NCBI RefSeq assembly: GCF_029639405.1
Contig: NZ_CP121274.1
Span: forward strand, 2,480,001-2,544,000
DNA from: Microbacterium proteolyticum
Lineage (GTDB): Bacteria; Actinomycetota; Actinomycetes; Actinomycetales; Microbacteriaceae
Length of the DNA: 64,000 nt
Reading direction: 5' to 3'
Under the pieces are notes generated by a model that worked only from the letters and a program-made list of their open reading frames with translations, was not told where the DNA came from and made no database searches. Both the position numbers and the translations under genes were made by a program. This document shows, piece by piece, positions 53,847-63,256 of the stretch (the stretch's first letter is position 1; each line of letters opens with the position of its first letter).

Positions 53847-56800
53847 TCAGTCCGGCAGCGCCACCTTCGCCTTCGCCCACGACCGCCCGCGGGTGTCCTT
53901 GAGGATGTCGTACTCGACGTCCACGTGCGGCTCGATCGCGCTGTACTTGTCGTTCGGCGCCCCGATGACCAGCTGGAACCCGAGGCCGCGCCAGGCGCCG
54001 ATCGCGCGCTTGGTGAAGTGCGCGTCGGCCTTGATGAGCGCCTCGTCGAGGAACACCGGGGCGTAGCGAGGACGCTCCGCGCCGGCATCCCCGAGCTGAT
54101 AACGCAGCGCCGCGCCGACGATGAACGCGATGAGCTCCTGCGACTCGCCGCCGGACTTCTCGCCGATGTGGTCGTACAGGGCGACGTGCTCGCCGGTCGC
54201 GGCGCGGAAGCGCTCGGCGCTGACCCGCACGTGGTTGCGGACGTCGACGAGGTCGGCGAAGTCGGGCGCGGTGGGTCGGATGCGGCCGATGAGCCGCGCC
54301 ATCCGGCCGTACACGGCCTCGCGCTCCTCGTCGGTGGAGGCCGCGTCGATGGCGGCGCGGACGTCGCGCAGCTCGCGGCGGAACCGCCGCCGCACCTCGG
54401 ACTGGCTCTCGCGGGGCACGATCTGCAGGCGGTGCTCGTCGTCGTAGAACGGCAGGTCGCGCATGATGTCGTTGATCGGTGCGATGCGGTCGCGGATCTC
54501 GCGCAGCGCCCGGGTGAGGGACGCGTCGAGGTTGGTGAGGTCGTTGCCCGAGAGGCGCAGCAGGCTGTCGCGCCATTCCGCCTCCAGCTCGTGCAGCCCG
54601 CTGGCCTCGAGGTCGGCGAGCATCCGCTCGAAGTCGCCGAGCGATTCGTCGGGGTCGGCGAGCAGGTTCGGGCTCGGCCACCGGTCGATGAACGCGGTGA
54701 GGGTGCGACGCAGGCTCTCGCGCTGCTCGCCCCAGGTCTCCTGCGCGGCCCGCTGGTCTTCCAGGAGACGCTTGGATGCCGACTCGAGCGCGGCGTCGAA
54801 GCGCGCGAGACGCTGCGACGGCGACGCCGCGTCGTCCGTGGGCGCGACGAACAGCGCGTCGAGGTATGCGGCTTCGTCGTCGGTGAGCGTGAGCCCGGCG
54901 TCCTCGGCCTCCTCGAGACGCACATGGGCGGCATCCACCTCGTCGGTCACTTCGGCCCACCGGGCGGAGAGGCGCTGCTGCTCCGCCTTGGCGCTGCCGA
55001 TCTCCTCGCGGAGCCTCGCCGCCCGGGCGCGCGTGCCCGAGATCTGCTCCTGCAGTTCGGCGATGCGCGGGTTGCCGGCCGTGATCTCCGTGAGGGTTTC
55101 GTTCCAGCGCTCGATCTCACGATCCACGGATGCCGTGTCGACCTGCTCCCACGTGAGATCGGCGATCTTCTCGAGGGCGCTGCGGCGGTCGTCGAACGCG
55201 TCGAGCGCGGCGGCCGCCTCGTCGACGGCGGTCTTTGCCCGGTCGAGGTCACGGCGGACGCTCGCGATCTCGTCCCCGAGCTCGGTGAGCCGCACCCGGC
55301 TGGAGAACCCGAGGATGCTCTGGCGGATCGAACCGCCGTGCGCGCCGCGGGAGCCCTGGCTCGTCTGGCCGGCGATCGTGAGCGCGAGGCGGTGCTGCGA
55401 CAGCTCGCGGGCGGCATCCACACAGACGAACGCGAACTGCTGCTCGAGCCGGTCCTGCAGCCAGCCGGTGAAGGGGGAGGGGCGGTAATCGAGACGGCCG
55501 GGGAGGGTCGCGGGGTCGAGGCCCGTGCGCTCGGGGAGAGCGGTCGTCACGCCCTCGAACCGCAGACGCTCCGACAGGCGCACGCCGTCGATCGCGGCGC
55601 GGAAGGATGCCAGGTGCGCGGTGTCGACGAGGATCGTCGTCGCGAAACCGCCGAGGGCGAGCGTGAACGCCCCGCGCCACGGCTCGAACTCGGTGCGGAC
55701 GTCGACGAGCTCGGCGACGAACGGCAACTCGGCCGCGGTGAGACCCGCCGCCTCCGCCAGGGCCTCGCGCGCCTCGTGCAGGCGCGGCGGGATGTTGTCG
55801 TCGCGGGTCTGCGTGCGGCGGTGCTCCGCCTCGAGAGTCGCGAGCTGCTGGCGCAGGGCCGTGTGCCGGCTGCTCGCGGCGACGAACGCGTCGCGGACGG
55901 CGGACTTGGCATCCGTGTCGCCGAGGGTCCGGCGTGCCTCGCCGGTGAGCGCCGCGAAGCCTCTCGCGTCGGCGACCTCGGTGCCGAGCGTTGCGAGCGC
56001 GGCGTCGAACCGGTCGCGGTCGCGCTGCATCCCGGCGCGGCGGCGTTCAAGCCCGCGGAGCTCGCGCTGGGCGGCGTCGAGCCGGTCGCCGCCCGCGGCG
56101 CGCAGCACGTCGCCGAGGCCGTCGCGCTCGGCTTCAGCGGCATCGGCGAGCGCCTGTCGCTCGCGCACGAGCGCGTCGGTGGCGTGCGTCCGCTCGCGCA
56201 GTTCGTCCTCGACGGCACCGAGCAGATCGATGCGGCGCTGCGCGCGCCAGAGCGACGCGCGGGAGGAGGGGTCGCCGAAGCGTCCGAGCGCGTCGATGAT
56301 GCGGACGCGTTCGGCGGCGTCGTCGATGCGGGTCCTGATGGTGCGGATCGGCTGCAGCGCCCGCACCTGCTGGCGCGCTTCGAGCATGCGCGTGCGGGTC
56401 GACTCGAGGCCGTCGAAGTGGGCGACGACGGCTTCGGCGGTCGCGAGGGTCTCGGGCTCCTCGAGGACCATGCGCTTGTACAGGTCGTCGACGGTGGTGA
56501 TCTGCTGGCCCGCCTGGATGCGGGCGAGCAGGCTCATGGCCTTCGCGCCCGACCCGGCGGCGCCGATGCCCAGCACCGCGTGCAGCCGAGCCGAGAACTC
56601 GCGGTCGGTCGCGAGGGTGTCGAGCCCGGTCGCGTGGACCGCGGAGTCGGAGAGGTGCTGCGCCGCCGCCCGTTCGAGCCCGCGCAGGTCGAAGGCGCCG
56701 TGGATCGTGCCGCGCACCTTCACGGCGTCGTCGAGCACGCGGGCGGAGGCGGGGATGTACCACGCGCGCACGGCGGTGAAGCGGGCGCCGTCGTGGTCGA

Positions 56801-57194
56801 CCCACGTCATGGCGATCGCAGTCCACGTGTCGGTGCCGTCGCCGCGCAGCACCCGGACCTTCGTGCCCTCGTCGGTGCGCGACTCGTCGAGCTTGCCGCG
56901 GCCGTACGACAGGATGTTGCGCTGCTCCTGCCCGCGCGGGCGGCCGACCACCGCGCCGTTGGACGCGCCGTTGAACGGGGTCGTGTGCGGCATCATCAGC
57001 GCGACGTACGCGTCCATGAGCGTCGACTTGCCCGAGCCCGACCCGCCGCACAGGAGCGTCGCGGTGGGGGCGAAGCGCACGCGGTGCTCGCCGTCGTAGC
57101 CGCCCCAGTTGATGAGCTGGAGCTCGTCGGCGACCCACTGCTGCCCGCGCGACGCGGCGGGGATCAGGCCGAACAGGGTCTCGAGCATCGTCAT
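53847..57194 (-). CDS. jetC: JetC/MksB-like SMC ATPase (Wadjet family)
   Basis: The 1115-residue protein has Walker [10 protein letters not shown] at residues 50-58 behind [16 protein letters not shown], long coiled-coil arms rich in Arg/Ala/Glu, a hinge-like middle ([20 protein letters not shown]), signature [17 protein letters not shown] and Walker [15 protein letters not shown]. That is the SbcC/MukB-like architecture of JetC. With JetA and JetB it extrudes DNA loops, and in Wadjet systems it recognises small circular plasmids. ATG 57194 overlaps jetB. No jetD follows, so it may act without cleavage. Confidence 0.92.
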   Translation of the reverse strand: MTMLETLFGLIPAASRGQQWVADELQLINWGGYDGEHRVRFAPTATLLCGGSGSGKSTLMDAYVALMMPHTTPFNGASNGAVVGRPRGQEQRNILSYGRGKLDESRTDEGTKVRVLRGDGTDTWTAIAMTWVDHDGARFTAVRAWYIPASARVLDDAVKVRGTIHGAFDLRGLERAAAQHLSDSAVHATGLDTLATDREFSARLHAVLGIGAAGSGAKAMSLLARIQAGQQITTVDDLYKRMVLEEPETLATAEAVVAHFDGLESTRTRMLEARQQVRALQPIRTIRTRIDDAAERVRIIDALGRFGDPSSRASLWRAQRRIDLLGAVEDELRERTHATDALVRERQALADAAEAERDGLGDVLRAAGGDRLDAAQRELRGLERRRAGMQRDRDRFDAALATLGTEVADARGFAALTGEARRTLGDTDAKSAVRDAFVAASSRHTALRQQLATLEAEHRRTQTRDDNIPPRLHEAREALAEAAGLTAAELPFVAELVDVRTEFEPWRGAFTLALGGFATTILVDTAHLASFRAAIDGVRLSERLRFEGVTTALPERTGLDPATLPGRLDYRPSPFTGWLQDRLEQQFAFVCVDAARELSQHRLALTIAGQTSQGSRGAHGGSIRQSILGFSSRVRLTELGDEIASVRRDLDRAKTAVDEAAAALDAFDDRRSALEKIADLTWEQVDTASVDREIERWNETLTEITAGNPRIAELQEQISGTRARAARLREEIGSAKAEQQRLSARWAEVTDEVDAAHVRLEEAEDAGLTLTDDEAAYLDALFVAPTDDAASPSQRLARFDAALESASKRLLEDQRAAQETWGEQRESLRRTLTAFIDRWPSPNLLADPDESLGDFERMLADLEASGLHELEAEWRDSLLRLSGNDLTNLDASLTRALREIRDRIAPINDIMRDLPFYDDEHRLQIVPRESQSEVRRRFRRELRDVRAAIDAASTDEEREAVYGRMARLIGRIRPTAPDFADLVDVRNHVRVSAERFRAATGEHVALYDHIGEKSGGESQELIAFIVGAALRYQLGDAGAERPRYAPVFLDEALIKADAHFTKRAIGAWRGLGFQLVIGAPNDKYSAIEPHVDVEYDILKDTRGRSWAKAKVALPD

Positions 57195-57925
57195 GCGGTC
57201 TGCTCCTCGGGAAGGGATGCCACGGCCTCGATCTCGTCGGAGGGCGCGGGCTCGGCATCCGTCGTCTGCTCCTCGAGCCAGCGCTGCAGCTCGCGCAGCA
57301 CCTCGGCGCTGAGGACGATCTCGATGAGCGGTCCGATGCGGTACCGGCCCTCGGACTCCTCCTCGATGATGCCCTCGCGGTCGAGCCGCGCGATCGCGGT
57401 CCGCACCGCCCGCTGCTGGCTCGCGCGGGTGCCGTCGGACTCGGCGAAGTACGTCAGGACCGTCTGCTCGACCTCTTCGACGTCGACGCGGGCCGACGGC
57501 GCACCCGCGGTCGTCTCGCGCTGGAACACCGTGCGCAGGTACACGAGCACGAGCGTCTCGGCGCGCGAGTACGCCTCGTCCTTCAGCAGGATCGGCACGT
57601 CCACCTCGTCGCTGCGGACCTGCTCCTTGTACGCCACGCCCCGGTCGTGGTCGACGACGAGCCGCACGAACAGGTCGTTGAGGCGCGACTCGATCATCTG
57701 CTGGTGCTCCAGCAGCAGTTTCCACTCGGCGGGGGAGTTCTCGGCGAGCAGGAACCGGCGCTGCAGGATCCGCACGAGGACGCGTCGCACATCGGCATCC
57801 AGGATGCCGCGATCCCCGGCGAACAGCGCGTCGGGATCGTTCTCCATCGCGACGGGGGCGATGAAGGCGGGGGTGTCGTCGCCGGACGGGGCGACGGTGG
57901 GGGCGGACGTGTCGACGTCAGTCAT
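57191..57925 (-). CDS. jetB: JetB/MksE-like subunit (DUF4194)
   Basis: The 244-residue protein is of the DUF4194 type: [43 protein letters not shown], and a C-terminal winged-helix ([24 protein letters not shown]). It binds the kleisin in MksBEF/JetABC complexes. Start ATG 57925; ATG 57931 is also possible. It overlaps jetA and jetC. Confidence 0.9.
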   Translation of the reverse strand: MTDVDTSAPTVAPSGDDTPAFIAPVAMENDPDALFAGDRGILDADVRRVLVRILQRRFLLAENSPAEWKLLLEHQQMIESRLNDLFVRLVVDHDRGVAYKEQVRSDEVDVPILLKDEAYSRAETLVLVYLRTVFQRETTAGAPSARVDVEEVEQTVLTYFAESDGTRASQQRAVRTAIARLDREGIIEEESEGRYRIGPLIEIVLSAEVLRELQRWLEEQTTDAEPAPSDEIEAVASLPEEQTA

Positions 57926-59393
57926 CGGCATCCGTTTCTGTCGTGCGGACGGCGGTGACCGCCGTGAAAGCGAAGCGGCGGGTCGTGCCGTCGGGGCGGA
58001 CGGCCTCGACGACCGAGACCTCGTCGCCCTCGGCGAGTCCGCGGCGGTGGGCGATCTCGAGGAGACCGACGAGGTCGACGGGGCGGCGGGTGTACTCGTC
58101 GGCGCGAGCGAAGGCCTCGGCGAGGTCGAAGCTCTCGCCCAGGGTTTCGACGTAGGCCTCCAGCTCGGCGTAGTGCGGGCCGCCCCACGCGCGCGTGTCC
58201 GCGTCGACGAACTCGACGTCGGACTCGTCGGATGCCAGCGGCTCGGGGGCTCCGGGCGGGCGAACGTCGCTGAGGGACCGTCGCAGGTGACCGATGTCGG
58301 CGAGAGGCAGGGTGCGCACGGGCTCGACGCGTCCCGGGGTCTTCGTCTGACTCCACCGGTGCAGCCCCGCCATGACGGAGCGGAGCAGGTCGTCGACCTG
58401 GCGATCACGGATCGGGTCGTGCGTCTTCACCTGGACGGTGATGACGTGCGACGCGCGCCGCTGCGCGGTGAGCACCTCGAGCACCCCCGCTTCGACGCGG
58501 CGGGCGATGGCATCCAGTTCTCTGCGCTGCTCGATCGTCAAGAGGCGCGCGAAGGGCTGCGTGAGCACGGCGTGGAGTTGATCGGTGAGGTCGTCGATGT
58601 GCTCGGGATCGCCGATCAGGCGCAGTGCGCCCTGGAACGCGCGTCCCTCGGGCGTGGCCTGCATGACGTGGCGACCGCGCTCGAGGTACTCGCGCAGCAC
58701 GTCGCCGGTCGGGCGGGCGTCGCGGCGGAGCTCGGCGACGACGTCGCGCTGCATGGCCGCGATCGACTCGGCGACGCGGGAGAAGTCCGCGGGAAGCTCG
58801 CGCGCGAGGTGGATGACGTTCTCCGCCTCCTCGAGGAGATGCTCGTCGTCGAGGGGCTCGATGACGCCCTCGTCGAGCGCCGCGATCTCGGCATCCAGGG
58901 CTGCCCGCTCGGCGAGCAGGGCCTCGCGGCGCCGTTCGGGATCGGTCTCGGCGTCGCGCGCGAGCCGCTCGACGGCGTCGAGCAGCGTCCGCACCCGGGA
59001 CCGTGACACGCGTGCGCGCCCGCCGCCCGCGCGCCCGGCGATCTCGAGCGCTCCGACGGCGTGGGCGGAGAGGCGGTACACCTCGACGTCGTCCTCGATC
59101 TGCAGGCTCAACCAGCCCACGCGCACCCACCCGCGGCAGATGTCGCGCGCCGACCCGGCGGGGAGGCGGCGGTCGTCCTCGGTGTCGTACCCCGCGGCGC
59201 GCAGTTCGTCCATCGCCTCGGCGACCTCGACGTGCGCGTCGGCGACCGCGACCGCGGGCCGGTCGGGCGAGAACACGTTCGACAGCACGGCCACGACGAA
59301 CGGTGCGAACCGCCCGTGCAGCAGGTCGAGCATCGGGTTCTTGAACGCCGTGACCGAGCGCAGGTAAGCGGCTTCGGCGCGGGTGGTGGTCAC
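57918..59393 (-). CDS. jetA: JetA/MksF-like kleisin subunit (DUF3375)
   Basis: The protein is of the DUF3375 type: [40 protein letters not shown], and a C-terminal winged-helix region. It is the kleisin-like bridge of the complex. I chose GTG 59393 (491 residues, [17 protein letters not shown] start); GTG 59417 adds 8 residues. It is the first gene of the unit. The host heptamer is frequent in all three genes, so the operon seems long resident. Confidence 0.9.
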   Translation of the reverse strand: MTTTRAEAAYLRSVTAFKNPMLDLLHGRFAPFVVAVLSNVFSPDRPAVAVADAHVEVAEAMDELRAAGYDTEDDRRLPAGSARDICRGWVRVGWLSLQIEDDVEVYRLSAHAVGALEIAGRAGGGRARVSRSRVRTLLDAVERLARDAETDPERRREALLAERAALDAEIAALDEGVIEPLDDEHLLEEAENVIHLARELPADFSRVAESIAAMQRDVVAELRRDARPTGDVLREYLERGRHVMQATPEGRAFQGALRLIGDPEHIDDLTDQLHAVLTQPFARLLTIEQRRELDAIARRVEAGVLEVLTAQRRASHVITVQVKTHDPIRDRQVDDLLRSVMAGLHRWSQTKTPGRVEPVRTLPLADIGHLRRSLSDVRPPGAPEPLASDESDVEFVDADTRAWGGPHYAELEAYVETLGESFDLAEAFARADEYTRRPVDLVGLLEIAHRRGLAEGDEVSVVEAVRPDGTTRRFAFTAVTAVRTTETDADD

Positions 59394-59573
59394 TGGCTCG
59401 AGTCTACCGGCGGGCACCCGTGGTGACCGTGCAGCTCAGGCTCTCGCGCGCGAACGGGCGGCAGCGGGGGTTTGCACGCGCTCGAGGTGGGGCGACCTCG
59501 CGAGACCGCCCAGACGATCGGACCCGGCCCGGCCGTGACCCCAACGTGGTCGCACCTGACCGGAAGGCCCCGA

Positions 59574-60125
59574 ATGACCACCGAGACCCGTTTCCCTCTC
59601 GCCGCAGCCACCGTGATGCTCGCAGTCCTGTGCGCTCCGCTGGCCGCGTGCTCGTCCGCGGCGACCCCCGAGGCCATAGCGCCCGTGGCGACGGAGTCGA
59701 CGGAGGACGCGTCGACCTCCGCCGCCGCGCCCGATGCCGCCGCGCCCGATGCCGGAGCCCCGATCGCGAGCGACCTCTGCGCGGTGGTGAGCGACGACGA
59801 GGTGGCCGGCGTCGTCGGCATCGCCACCGTCGACACGGGCCTGACCTTTGGCTCGCTCGACGAGGCGACCGGGGGGCAGTGCGTGTGGGCCTCGACGGCC
59901 ACACCCGGCACCTATCTCGAGCTCGCGGCCTGGCCGGCCGGCAGCATCAACCCCGCACCGGCCGAGGCTCCCGCCCCGGGCAGCGGCGGCTTCGTCACCA
60001 CGCCCGGCGGTGCGTACTTCGCCGACGCGACGCACTCGTTCCGTCTCGCCGTCACCGGAAGCGCCGACCCCGCCCGCGAGGCCGCGGCGCAGACTCTCGC
60101 GCAGGCGGTTCAGGCCCGGCGCTGA
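59574..60125 (+). CDS. Secreted lipoprotein, 183 aa
   Basis: ATG 59574 follows CGGAAGG. The signal peptide ends in the lipobox LAAC (about residue 26), then an Ala/Asp/Thr-rich linker (STSAAAPDAAAPDAGAP) leads to a domain with two Cys (DLCAVVSDDEVAGVVG, GGQCVWASTA) that resembles small exported actinobacterial DUF3558-like domains. It is anchored on the outer side of the membrane. Function unknown. Its last 16 bases overlap the end of the luxR gene on the other strand. Confidence 0.75.
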   Translation: MTTETRFPLAAATVMLAVLCAPLAACSSAATPEAIAPVATESTEDASTSAAAPDAAAPDAGAPIASDLCAVVSDDEVAGVVGIATVDTGLTFGSLDEATGGQCVWASTATPGTYLELAAWPAGSINPAPAEAPAPGSGGFVTTPGGAYFADATHSFRLAVTGSADPAREAAAQTLAQAVQARR

Positions 60126-61672
60126 TCGGGTCCGAGCAGACGCCCCACGGCGGCGGCACGACCGGTCACACCCAGCGCGCGGTACAGGCCGCGCACGTGC
60201 TTCTCCACCGTCTTCACGTGGATGCCCAGGCGCTCGGCGATCGCACCGTTGCCGGCTCCGGCGACGACTTCGCGCGCGATGTCGATCTGCCGAGGGGTCA
60301 GCAGGCTGAGGGCGGCCGGGTCGAGGGATCGGTTGCCGGAACCGCGGACGATGTCCACACGGTCGTCGATACGAAGCCGGTCGAAGATCGCGGTCAGGTG
60401 TCCCTCGACGGTCCGCCGCGACAGCACCAGCCGGTCGGCGATCTCCTGATTGCGCAGGCCCTGCGCGGCGAGCCGGGCGACCGCCCGCTGCGCCTGCGTG
60501 AGGCGTTCCCATGCGAGCTCGGTCTCGATACGTCGATCACCGATGTCCGTGGCGTGTATCTGGGCGGCGCCGTCCAGCCACCGACGGAGGTCGACGGATG
60601 ACGCGTCGAGCAGGTCGCGCGTGGCTCGGCCGTGGCCCGACGCGTCCGCGGCATGCGTCGCCACGGCGGCGGCGCGTGCGCCGACGAGGCCGACGCCCGC
60701 CCCGAGGGCATCGCGGGCCGCGCGTTCGGCGCGCTGTTCGCCGACGCCCCGCTCGCCGGACGCGATCTCGATACGCGCACGCGCCGCTTCCCGCGCCGCG
60801 TGGAACTGCGCGTTCGCTCCGAAGTCGATGCGGTCGAAATCGACCATGATCCACGCCGCGAGCTCGGGCTTGTCGGCTGCCAGGGCGGCTTCGATGAGGA
60901 CGTCGTACGCGTAGCCGCGGAGGGTCGGCGGCAGAAGGGGGAGACCCGGCCCGCCGCCGCCCTCCCGCAGCAGCTCGCCGGCGGCGGCCACCATGCCAGC
61001 GCCGGCGAGTCCCAGGGCGCACATGAGGGCGATGCCGGAATCGGCGTAGTTGCTCGGGGGGAGGACCTCGCGGCGGATCACGGACGCCTCGGCCACGACG
61101 ACCTCGACCCGTCTCGAGAAGCCGGCGACGACGGCGTGCAGACAGGTGAGCGAACGGCGCGCCTGCGGTGAGCGCGCGTCCGCTCCCGCGAGCGCCAGGA
61201 GCTCGCCCGCCTTCGCCACGTGACCGCGGAAGAGGAGCGCCCGCACGGCGGCGAGCCGGAGCCACACGCGGGCACGGCGAGGCACGCGGCCGCTGAGGGC
61301 GTCGTCGAGCATCGCCGAGCACCGGTCGATGCGACCGACGAGGTGCGCCGCCTCGCTCAGCTGGAACAGGGCCATCGCGCCGGCCAGGGTGTCGGGTTCG
61401 ACGGCCGGGGTGAGCGGGACGCTGACCCTGCCCACGCACAGAGCCTCGACCTGGGCGCGTGTCGCTCGCGCGCCGGGGGAGCCGTCGTCGACCAGAGCGA
61501 TCGCGGTCAGTGCTTCGGCGTAGCGGCCGAGGAACAGCAGCGCGTAGGCGTCCACCCAGTCCCGTGGCGGCGTCGACTGCGTGACGAGACCCGCGATGCG
61601 AGGCGCGGCTGCGCCGAGCTCCATCATCTCGACGAACGCGACGGCACGGGCGTCGTCGTCCTTGGCGGCCAT
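60110..61672 (-). CDS. Large LuxR-family regulator with two tandem C-terminal HTH domains
   Basis: The 520-residue protein, from ATG 61672, has a long helical repeat part (residues 1 to about 365, TPR-like) without an ATPase motif. It then has two LuxR HTH units: LTQAQRAVARLAAQGLRNQE with SRRTVEGHLTAIFDRL, and LTPRQIDIAREVVAGAGNGA with VKTVEKHVRGLYRALGV. LuxR regulators normally have one. It lies between two lipoprotein genes that may be targets. Confidence 0.8.
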   Translation of the reverse strand: MAAKDDDARAVAFVEMMELGAAAPRIAGLVTQSTPPRDWVDAYALLFLGRYAEALTAIALVDDGSPGARATRAQVEALCVGRVSVPLTPAVEPDTLAGAMALFQLSEAAHLVGRIDRCSAMLDDALSGRVPRRARVWLRLAAVRALLFRGHVAKAGELLALAGADARSPQARRSLTCLHAVVAGFSRRVEVVVAEASVIRREVLPPSNYADSGIALMCALGLAGAGMVAAAGELLREGGGGPGLPLLPPTLRGYAYDVLIEAALAADKPELAAWIMVDFDRIDFGANAQFHAAREAARARIEIASGERGVGEQRAERAARDALGAGVGLVGARAAAVATHAADASGHGRATRDLLDASSVDLRRWLDGAAQIHATDIGDRRIETELAWERLTQAQRAVARLAAQGLRNQEIADRLVLSRRTVEGHLTAIFDRLRIDDRVDIVRGSGNRSLDPAALSLLTPRQIDIAREVVAGAGNGAIAERLGIHVKTVEKHVRGLYRALGVTGRAAAVGRLLGPDQRRA

Positions 61673-61811
61673 GCCACGATCCTCGCACGCGCGGCACGGT
61701 CGGGTCTCTACGCGATTCGGGGAGGGTCGGCGCGCACTCTCCGGCTCTGCTGGCCCGCCGTGCGCGGCGAGTGGGCACCCTCGCATGCGAGGCGAGAGGA
61801 GCGAGATCACG

Positions 61812-62468
61812 ATGCGCGAACGGAAGAGGTGGATGCTGTCGGGGGCGGTGGCCGTGCTGCTCGTGCCGACGGGCATGCTGGGGGCCTGCGCGGGCGGCGG
61901 ATCCACCTCGGGGTCCGTGGCCACCGCGGAAGCGACCGTGGATCCATCGATCGACCTTCCTGCTCCGGGTACGGCCGACACGTGCATCCTCGGTACGTGG
62001 AGCGCAGACCTGCCGAACCTCGCCGCGCAGATGGAGGATGATTTCTTCAGCGACGCGCAACTGCCCGTCTTGTCCGCCGACGTCACGATCGACGGAGAGA
62101 CGCTCTGGGTGTTCGAAGCGGATCACACGTTCTCGTGGGGTGGCCCGACGACCTACACGACCTACCTCGCCGACAAGGACGGCACGGAGTTCGTGGTGAA
62201 GGTCGAGATGGGGGGCACCGTCACGGGGCGTTGGCGCTACGCGGACCCGTCCGACGCGAGCATCGAGCTCTTCGACGTCGACACGAGCCGGCACTCCACG
62301 ACGCCCATCGTCACGGTGAACGGGACGACCCTGGGTGATCCGAGCGCCTTCGACGCCGTCATCGCGGCCGCCCCCGGTCCCGGAGCCGTGGAGATCAGCT
62401 GCGCGACGGGCTTGTTGACCAGGCCCGCGGGGAGCCCGTTCACGACGCAGTGGGAGCTTGTGCGCTGA
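61812..62468 (+). CDS. Secreted lipoprotein, 218 aa
   Basis: The signal peptide (MLSGAVAVLLVPTGMLGAC) ends in the lipobox LGAC. The mature part begins with Gly/Ser/Thr linker, then CILGTWSADLPNLAAQMED and a beta-rich body (GETLWVFEADHTFSWGGPTTY, GTVTGRWRYADPSD), a lipocalin-like pattern. Start ATG 61812, close to GAGGAGCGAGATC. Function unknown. The 3' end overlaps the DUF1028 gene by 29 bases on the other strand. Confidence 0.75.
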   Translation: MRERKRWMLSGAVAVLLVPTGMLGACAGGGSTSGSVATAEATVDPSIDLPAPGTADTCILGTWSADLPNLAAQMEDDFFSDAQLPVLSADVTIDGETLWVFEADHTFSWGGPTTYTTYLADKDGTEFVVKVEMGGTVTGRWRYADPSDASIELFDVDTSRHSTTPIVTVNGTTLGDPSAFDAVIAAAPGPGAVEISCATGLLTRPAGSPFTTQWELVR

Positions 62469-63096
62469 TCGGAGATGTCGGCATCTCTGCGGGGATGCCG
62501 GCGCCCGCGGCCAGGCGACGGAGACGGGCCAGTTCCGAGATCGGATCGGGGTGGTCGTCGACCCTCAGATCGAGCACGATGTCAGCCCGCGAGGCGAGCA
62601 CCAATGCCGCGCTCTGCCGGCCGCGGGCGTCGCCTCCGGCCCGTTCGCCCGCGGCCAGGACGTCGATCAGCCGATCGGCGAGATCCCGCCCGTCCGTCCT
62701 CCACGCCGCGGCCATCGCCGCGAGCACGTCGGGTCCGGCGAGGAAGTTGCCGATGAAGACGGCGTCCGGGGTCACGAGGTCCCCCGCCCACGCCGTGATG
62801 TCCGCACCCGAGCGTGCGGCGCCCGCACCCGACCACCCGAGCGCGGCGACCTGACGGAGCGCATGCCCATCATCCCATCCCGGCGTGGCGGCCACGGCGT
62901 CGGCGGCCGAGCGTCCCTCGCGCATCGCTGCGAGCAACAGCCCGCGCAGCGCGCGATTCGTCCACGCCTGGCTGGCGACGACCCCGACGCCGGGGTCGAC
63001 CGCGGTCACCCCGGCGCCGACGGCGAGGGATCGGCTCGCGGTGGCCGCGCCGATCAGGCCGTCGCGGGGGTCGCGGGCCAGCACGGTGAAGGTCAT
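62440..63096 (-). CDS. DUF1028-family protein, Ntn-hydrolase-like
   Basis: The 218-residue protein starts MTFTVLARDPRDGLIGAATASRSLAVG and has DPGVGVVASQAWTNRALRG, typical of DUF1028, a family with an Ntn-hydrolase-like fold and unknown activity. It often stands next to peptide transport genes, as here, where it is divergent from a substrate-binding lipoprotein gene. ATG 63096 is the start. Confidence 0.85.
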   Translation of the reverse strand: MTFTVLARDPRDGLIGAATASRSLAVGAGVTAVDPGVGVVASQAWTNRALRGLLLAAMREGRSAADAVAATPGWDDGHALRQVAALGWSGAGAARSGADITAWAGDLVTPDAVFIGNFLAGPDVLAAMAAAWRTDGRDLADRLIDVLAAGERAGGDARGRQSAALVLASRADIVLDLRVDDHPDPISELARLRRLAAGAGIPAEMPTSPISAQAPTAS

Positions 63097-63216
63097 GGGC
63101 GCTCCTGAGGGGTCGGCGAGGCGCGGCGCGGCGCCGCGGGCGGGTTTGTGAAGATCGTGTTTCACCGCCGAGGTGGGGCTTGTGCCGACCCCCATGCTTG
63201 CACATACTGATCGAAA

Positions 63217-63232
63217 CATCATCTAAATGATG
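63217..63232. promoter_or_regulatory. Inverted repeat before the substrate-binding lipoprotein gene
   Basis: CATCAT-CTAA-ATGATG, 6-bp perfect arms with 4-base spacer, 24 bases before ATG 63257 in the gap between DUF1028 and the lipoprotein gene. Possible operator. Confidence 0.4.
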
Positions 63233-63256
63233 GACACCTCACCCGATTGGCATCAC

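Noticed and set aside
53925..59006. 1693-codon open frame on the plus strand opposite jetABC
   Set aside because: It is the antisense shadow of three well-supported genes, a common effect of very high GC.
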